Positions 60,048 to 64,000 of a stretch of 64,000 bases of DNA are shown here, one piece after another. Numbering within the stretch: the stretch's first letter is position 1; every line of letters begins with the position of its first letter. A program made the translations under genes and the position numbers. The DNA comes from an uncultured Verrucomicrobiota bacterium (lineage in GTDB: Bacteria > Verrucomicrobiota > Verrucomicrobiia > Verrucomicrobiales > Verrucomicrobiaceae), in contig CAILZI010000193.1 of assembly GCA_903838675.1 (NCBI GenBank), positions 1 through 64,000 of the forward strand, written 5' to 3'. The notes under the pieces were generated by a model that was given only the letters and a program-made list of their open reading frames with translations, did no database searches and was not told the DNA's origin.

Positions 60048-60211
60048 ATGGCATCAGATTAGCTCCGGGCACCGTCATGTCCATGGTTTGCCGCCGGTTA
60101 TTTCGATCTCCTGACCATCAAGATGCGGCAGGTTTTACGTGCGTGTTCACGCCTTGATAAAGGATGTTTTACCTCTAGCCTCCGCGGTCTCCGCTCCCCC
60201 ACTTCATCTCC

Positions 60212-61096
60212 ATGAATCTCTACGATCAATTCATCCAATGGGTAAGCAGCTTGAATGCACAGCAGGTGGCGGACTGGCTGCGCCATCTGGAATGGCACCG
60301 CGTGTTGCCGGAGATCACGGGCAAGTTCATCGGTTTCCTCCTTGGCTTTGGGGCCAGCTGGTTCCTGCTCTTCCGCCGTCATTTAAAATCACTCGACCGA
60401 CTGCGCCGTGGAGATTCGGACGACGTTCTGTTTCAGGCTCACTTTCTCTCTCCAGTGCCAGGGTCTGATAAGTATGTGCTGCTTTTTCGCAATCTGATGC
60501 CAAGCACCACGGTGAATGACCTCTACGACAATCCCGCCGCACGCAAGATCGTACGTGAACTGGCCGACATCACGACTCTGCGAAAGCCGGTGCTGCGCAC
60601 CGAAGGCATGCTCGGGTTTGAAGTGCTCAACGATGCGTTCAACCACATCGCCGGTCATCTGGCCATCACGCCGTTTCCGCGTGAGACCTGGCTGTTTGCC
60701 ATGACCTGTGAAGACCGCCAGGTGGTGCGGCGCAAATGCGTGCGCTGCTTCCTCGTGCGCCCCGCCGAGTTGGAACGCTTTGCGAACTGGCGCTGGTGCC
60801 GGGATAACGTGGTGTGCGAGCAACCCTGGCACTGGTACCGCATCGTCGCGCTACATCAGCTCGCCACCGTTTGGCAGGAGGAAGAAAAGGCGGCGCTGAA
60901 CCCCTCTCCAAAGACGCAGGGCATGCCCCTCGTGGACAAGCATGCCACGCACCGCCGCATCCGCCCGCTGTCCGCAGGCATCTTCGCAAACGAAAAACCC
61001 GTGGGCACGACGACCGAGATCAACTGGCCTGCGCAGGAATGGGAGCTCAAAAAGCTGGGGCTCGACCTCAACCCAGAAGTGCCGCTGAAGGCTTGA
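60212..61096 (+). CDS. Hypothetical membrane-anchored protein
   Basis: The product is 294 residues. One TM helix near the N-terminus (about 42-58: FIGFLLGFGASWFLLF) with a basic stop (RRHLKSLDRLRRGDSDD), then a soluble domain of about 220 residues with a cluster of Trp and Cys (MTCEDRQVVRRKCVRCFLVR; NWRWCRDNVVCEQPWHWYRI). The CxxC pair could bind a metal. I do not recognise the family. It is a single gene between the DUF1311 gene and the amidohydrolase. Confidence 0.7.
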   Translation: MNLYDQFIQWVSSLNAQQVADWLRHLEWHRVLPEITGKFIGFLLGFGASWFLLFRRHLKSLDRLRRGDSDDVLFQAHFLSPVPGSDKYVLLFRNLMPSTTVNDLYDNPAARKIVRELADITTLRKPVLRTEGMLGFEVLNDAFNHIAGHLAITPFPRETWLFAMTCEDRQVVRRKCVRCFLVRPAELERFANWRWCRDNVVCEQPWHWYRIVALHQLATVWQEEEKAALNPSPKTQGMPLVDKHATHRRIRPLSAGIFANEKPVGTTTEINWPAQEWELKKLGLDLNPEVPLKA

Positions 61097-61163
61097 GTGC
61101 AGCAACAATTGGCAGGTTTCATGGTGCTTGATTAAATCAGGGCATTCCTATCGTTCGTCTGCC

Positions 61164-62465
61164 ATGAGATTTTCAGCCCTGCTCCTGCTCTCCTCGTCCC
61201 TCTACGCGGCTGACACCCGTGACGCTGTTTTTCAAAGGAGCATCAACGAGATGTTTCCTCGTCTTGTGGAAATCCGGCGGGATGTTCACATGCACCCCGA
61301 GCTATCCAATGAAGAAGAGAGGACTGCGAAGCTGGTGGCAGATCGTTTGACGGAGCTCGGCCTCACCGACATCAAAACCGGCGTGGCGAAGCATGGCGTG
61401 GTGGCTCTGCTGAAAGGTTCACAAGACGGTCCATGCGTGGCCGTGCGCGCGGACATGGATGCCCTGCCGATCAAGGAACTGCGCAGTGTTCCTTACCGCT
61501 CGCAGAATCCTGGAGTCATGCATGCCTGCGGACATGATGTGCATGTAACCTGCGCGCTCGGTCTCGCGGAGTTGCTGGCAAAACATCGCGATCTCGTCAA
61601 AGGCAGCGTGAAGTTTTTGTTTCAACCCGCTGAAGAGGCGATGCCCGCCACCTTCAAAGGTGACTGGGGCGCGAAGCTCATGGTGGCCGAAGGCGCAATG
61701 GAAAACCCAAAGCCGACGGCGGTGTTTGGCCTGCACACCACGGCATTGGTGCAACCGGCAGACAGCACAGATGATGCGGTGCATTATCTGAAGGCCGGGC
61801 AGATTGGCTACACACCCGGCATCGACAATGCAAACAGCGACCGCTTTCACATCACCATCCACGGCAAAATGGCGCACGGTTCCTCACCACACAAAGGCGT
61901 GGATGCCATCGCTGTGGCCGCAGAAGCCATCATGGCATTGCAGATGATCAAGAGCCGCCAGACCAACACCCGCCAGCCCCTTGTCATCAGCATCGGCACC
62001 ATCAGCGGCGGCGATCGCGAAAACATCATCGCAGAGAAAGTCGAGCTCGGCGGCACCGTGCGCACCTACGACGCCAAGTTTCGTGACGGCATCATCGAGC
62101 AGATGGAGCGCATCCTCAAAGGCATCACCGCAGCACACGGCGCCACTTACGAGATGGAGTACCGCAAAACCTACCCCAGCATCCTCAACGACCGCAAACT
62201 CATCGATGCCACTCTGCCCGCCTTCCGGCGCATCGTGGGGGAAAAGAACGTCATCGAACTCATTCCCGGCATGGGCGGCGAAGACTTCAGCTTCTTCGCG
62301 CAGGTCGTGCCCGGCTTCTACTTCCGCCTCGGCGTCGCGAACGAGGAGAAAGGCATGACTTACGGCGGCCATACCCCCATGTACGACTGCGATGAGGAGA
62401 GCATTAAAACCGGCGTGGCCGTGATGGCGGCAGCGGTGTGCGATTTTTTGGATGCTGCCAAATGA
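61164..62465 (+). CDS. Secreted M20-family amidohydrolase
   Basis: The product is 433 residues from ATG 61164 with signal peptide (FSALLLLSSSLYAA). Peptidase M20D type: MHPELSNEEERTAKLV, VAVRADMDALPIKEL, the dimetal motif MHACGHDVHVT, LFQPAEEAMPA, dimerisation domain with ITIHGKMAHGSSPHKGVDAI, and the late His in GGEDFSFFAQVVPGFYFRLG. Relatives hydrolyse hippurate, N-acyl amino acids or IAA conjugates. A leader on this family is less common but is seen in Bacteroidetes and Verrucomicrobia. Confidence 0.9.
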   Translation: MRFSALLLLSSSLYAADTRDAVFQRSINEMFPRLVEIRRDVHMHPELSNEEERTAKLVADRLTELGLTDIKTGVAKHGVVALLKGSQDGPCVAVRADMDALPIKELRSVPYRSQNPGVMHACGHDVHVTCALGLAELLAKHRDLVKGSVKFLFQPAEEAMPATFKGDWGAKLMVAEGAMENPKPTAVFGLHTTALVQPADSTDDAVHYLKAGQIGYTPGIDNANSDRFHITIHGKMAHGSSPHKGVDAIAVAAEAIMALQMIKSRQTNTRQPLVISIGTISGGDRENIIAEKVELGGTVRTYDAKFRDGIIEQMERILKGITAAHGATYEMEYRKTYPSILNDRKLIDATLPAFRRIVGEKNVIELIPGMGGEDFSFFAQVVPGFYFRLGVANEEKGMTYGGHTPMYDCDEESIKTGVAVMAAAVCDFLDAAK

Positions 62466-62864
62466 CGCACTTGGGAGAGGGATCATCTTGATCCCATTCG
62501 TGACCGGTTGAGCGGAGAGCTCTGGTCAAAACCTCGCCATCAAGAGGTCAAAAAGTCAGCTGCTGCCATCAGGCCGGGGACTGTTTTAGCTTAATGTCTG
62601 GGCGGTTCGTCTTGTCATTCTCAGTTCGGTGGCCAGCTTCACAGCAGCCCGTTCTGAAACTGCACGCCTGATGGTTCACCCATCCAAGCCTTTCAGCTCG
62701 TTTCAGCGGACGTTACTTATGCTTATTTCTTAACGTTTTTAAATGTAAGTTATGGTAGGGTTTTACCCCATATATTATCTACACTTTTTCACCTAATCAG
62801 CAGCTGAACGTGCGGAAAGAAACCCACACGTTCAAGCAACCAAACATACAACAAATAGGTAATC
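62466..62864 (+). promoter_or_regulatory. 399-bp gap upstream of the giant repeat protein, with AT-rich leader
   Basis: No gene is seen. The first 250 bp show nothing clear. From about 62710 it becomes AT-rich, with a small GGGT/ACCC hairpin near 62758-62768 and a TATTAT box near 62773. GAACGTG (62806-62812) pairs with CACGTTC (62827-62833), a seven-pair stem probably in the 5' leader. A weak AGGT lies 8 nt before ATG 62865. Confidence 0.4.
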
Positions 62865-64000
62865 ATGAACAAACCCACATCGAAGAAAAACAAATTGCGA
62901 AACAAGGGCTCCTGCAAAAGCCTGTTCGCCATGTCCTTGCTGACCCTCAGCAGTCTGTGCCAGGAGGTCAAAGCCGGACAAACCTGGACTGGTGGCAGCT
63001 TGACCAATAATAATTGGTCAGATACCGGCAACTGGGGTGGTGCCGGGCCGAGTTATCCCGCGGGCATTAATTTTGGGGGGGGCCTGAGACTAATCCCGTT
63101 TAATGACAACGCCGCTGCCGTTGGTGGCACTGGCATCACCTTCAATGTGGGTGCGGGCGCTTTCAATCTCACTGGGGGTGCCATCACTCTCACTGGAGGC
63201 ATCACCAACAACTCCGCCAACGTGCAGACGGTTAGCTTTGGTACTACGGGCATCACTCTGGGTGGAAATCAGACGTGGAATTCAGGCACTCTCCTTGGAG
63301 GCGGGTTGACTGTAGGCTCTGCAGTCAATCTCGCAGGCCAGCCACTGACGGTCGATGGCACCAACAATACGACCATCTCCGGCGCGGTCACAGATTCCGG
63401 CCCGGGCACCGGCTCGATCAACAAGATCAATACTGGCACGCTGCTTTTGAGCGGGACAAACACCTTCACCGGCACAACCACCGTGAGCAATGGCCTCCTG
63501 CAGCTTCAAAACGGCGCAGCGATTGCCAATTCTGCTGCGGTCATTGTGACGGCACCGGGCGCACTTGCCCTGCTTAACAGTGAAACCATTGGCAGCCTCT
63601 CAGGCACCGGCAACACCAACCTCAACGCCAACACCCTCACTGTCGGCAACGACGGTGTGGTCCCCTTCGCCGGGAACAGCACCTACGCTGGGAATCTGAC
63701 AGGCGTCGGTGGCTCCCTGGTCAAAAATGGCACAGGCATCTTCACGACCTCGGGCACCAACACCTACACCGGCACCACGACGGTCAACACGGGAACTCTC
63801 AACGTGACGGGCACCCACACCGGAGGCGGAAACTACACCATTGCCCCAGGCGCAACGCTTGCCGGCACGGGAGTCATCACCGAGGCACTCGGTGCTTCCA
63901 TCACTGAAAACGGCGCGATCGTGGTTGGCGATGCCACCTTGCTCGTTCCTGTCGCATCCACGCTCTCGATTTCCACCTCAGGTCTGGGTGCGATCGTGAT
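62865..64000 (+). CDS. Autotransporter-associated beta-strand-repeat protein, 3' end cut
   Basis: The frame is open from ATG 62865 to the window edge (378 codons seen). The N-terminus is basic (NKPTSKKNKLRNKGSCK), then a signal core (LFAMSLLTLSSLCQEVKA). The mature part begins with a typical SDTGNWGG unit and continues as parallel-beta-helix repeats of the PATR/autotransporter-associated type (INKINTGTLLLSGTNTFTGT, TTVSNGLLQLQNGA; LVKNGTGIFTTSGTNTYTGT, TTVNTGTLNVTG). Verrucomicrobia carry many such very large secreted or surface proteins. A run of eight G at 63075-63082 keeps the frame. The C-terminal anchor lies outside. Confidence 0.88.
   Translation, partial: MNKPTSKKNKLRNKGSCKSLFAMSLLTLSSLCQEVKAGQTWTGGSLTNNNWSDTGNWGGAGPSYPAGINFGGGLRLIPFNDNAAAVGGTGITFNVGAGAFNLTGGAITLTGGITNNSANVQTVSFGTTGITLGGNQTWNSGTLLGGGLTVGSAVNLAGQPLTVDGTNNTTISGAVTDSGPGTGSINKINTGTLLLSGTNTFTGTTTVSNGLLQLQNGAAIANSAAVIVTAPGALALLNSETIGSLSGTGNTNLNANTLTVGNDGVVPFAGNSTYAGNLTGVGGSLVKNGTGIFTTSGTNTYTGTTTVNTGTLNVTGTHTGGGNYTIAPGATLAGTGVITEALGASITENGAIVVGDATLLVPVASTLSISTSGLGAIV

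Noticed and set aside
63061..63100. Frameshift at the eight-G run
   Set aside because: The reading frame before and after the run gives continuous family-typical sequence, so no shift is needed.

Overview
The window looks like a chromosomal segment of a GC-rich Verrucomicrobium, most likely of the Verrucomicrobiaceae (Prosthecobacter type). The reasons are the gene families present: a LamG/PSCyt1/DUF1549/DUF1553 cytochrome protein, a DUF1501 protein, a DUF1080 hydrolase, a PVC-type dehydrogenase with a C-terminal CxxCH haem site, an FAD-dependent oxidoreductase of the planctomycete/verrucomicrobial kind, and a giant autotransporter-repeat protein. The genus is inferred and was not tested. Few genes have a strong Shine-Dalgarno sequence, and several starts were chosen from signal peptides, 4-nt overlaps or domain boundaries.

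Positions 1-3766 are the right end of an integrated element (prophage or satellite). A leftward operon of small overlapping genes (RHH-like protein, small membrane proteins, a BRO-N antirepressor-type protein, a CxxC protein) is divergent from a rightward HTH repressor-like gene. The two are separated by an AT-rich control region with back-to-back promoters. The right boundary is the 3' half of a tRNA-Pro(UGG) gene (about 3720-3766). Next to it lies an unusual gene joining an integrase arm-binding domain to a GIY-YIG/T5orf172 domain.

Positions 3.8-25.6 kb hold a YbjN protein, a PH-domain membrane protein, a NarL-type two-component system, the 1202-residue cytochrome protein, and a divergent pair of operons: a LytS/LytTR two-component system against an outer-membrane factor, a MacA-like adaptor and a split MacB-like ABC exporter. 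LytTR-type boxes lie between the two operons. DUF1501, beta-barrel, DUF1080 and prolyl oligopeptidase genes follow.

Positions 25.7-38.6 kb hold an HNH nuclease with a small partner, a HerA-like ATPase, and a leftward cre operon (380-residue secreted protein, creD, creB, creC, then a flavodoxin-less CysJ-like reductase). The promoter region of the cre operon carries four half-sites of the cre tag at an exact 11-bp period. Divergent from it is a PVC-type haem dehydrogenase, then an esterase.

Positions 38.6-64 kb are mostly housekeeping and metabolic: a 3D-domain lipoprotein, rarA, an Rrf2 regulator and a sulfate-exporter-family transporter, a prion-like lipoprotein, an FAD oxidoreductase, a flavin reductase, glcF/glcD, manA, hisD, uvrA, a PafA-like phosphatase, an orphan ABC ATPase, a VF530-family protein, a DUF1311 protein and an M20 amidohydrolase. 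The window ends inside a large secreted autotransporter-associated-repeat protein. No rRNA, intact tRNA, CRISPR array or complete insertion sequence was seen. All functions are read from motifs and family memory; no database search was run.
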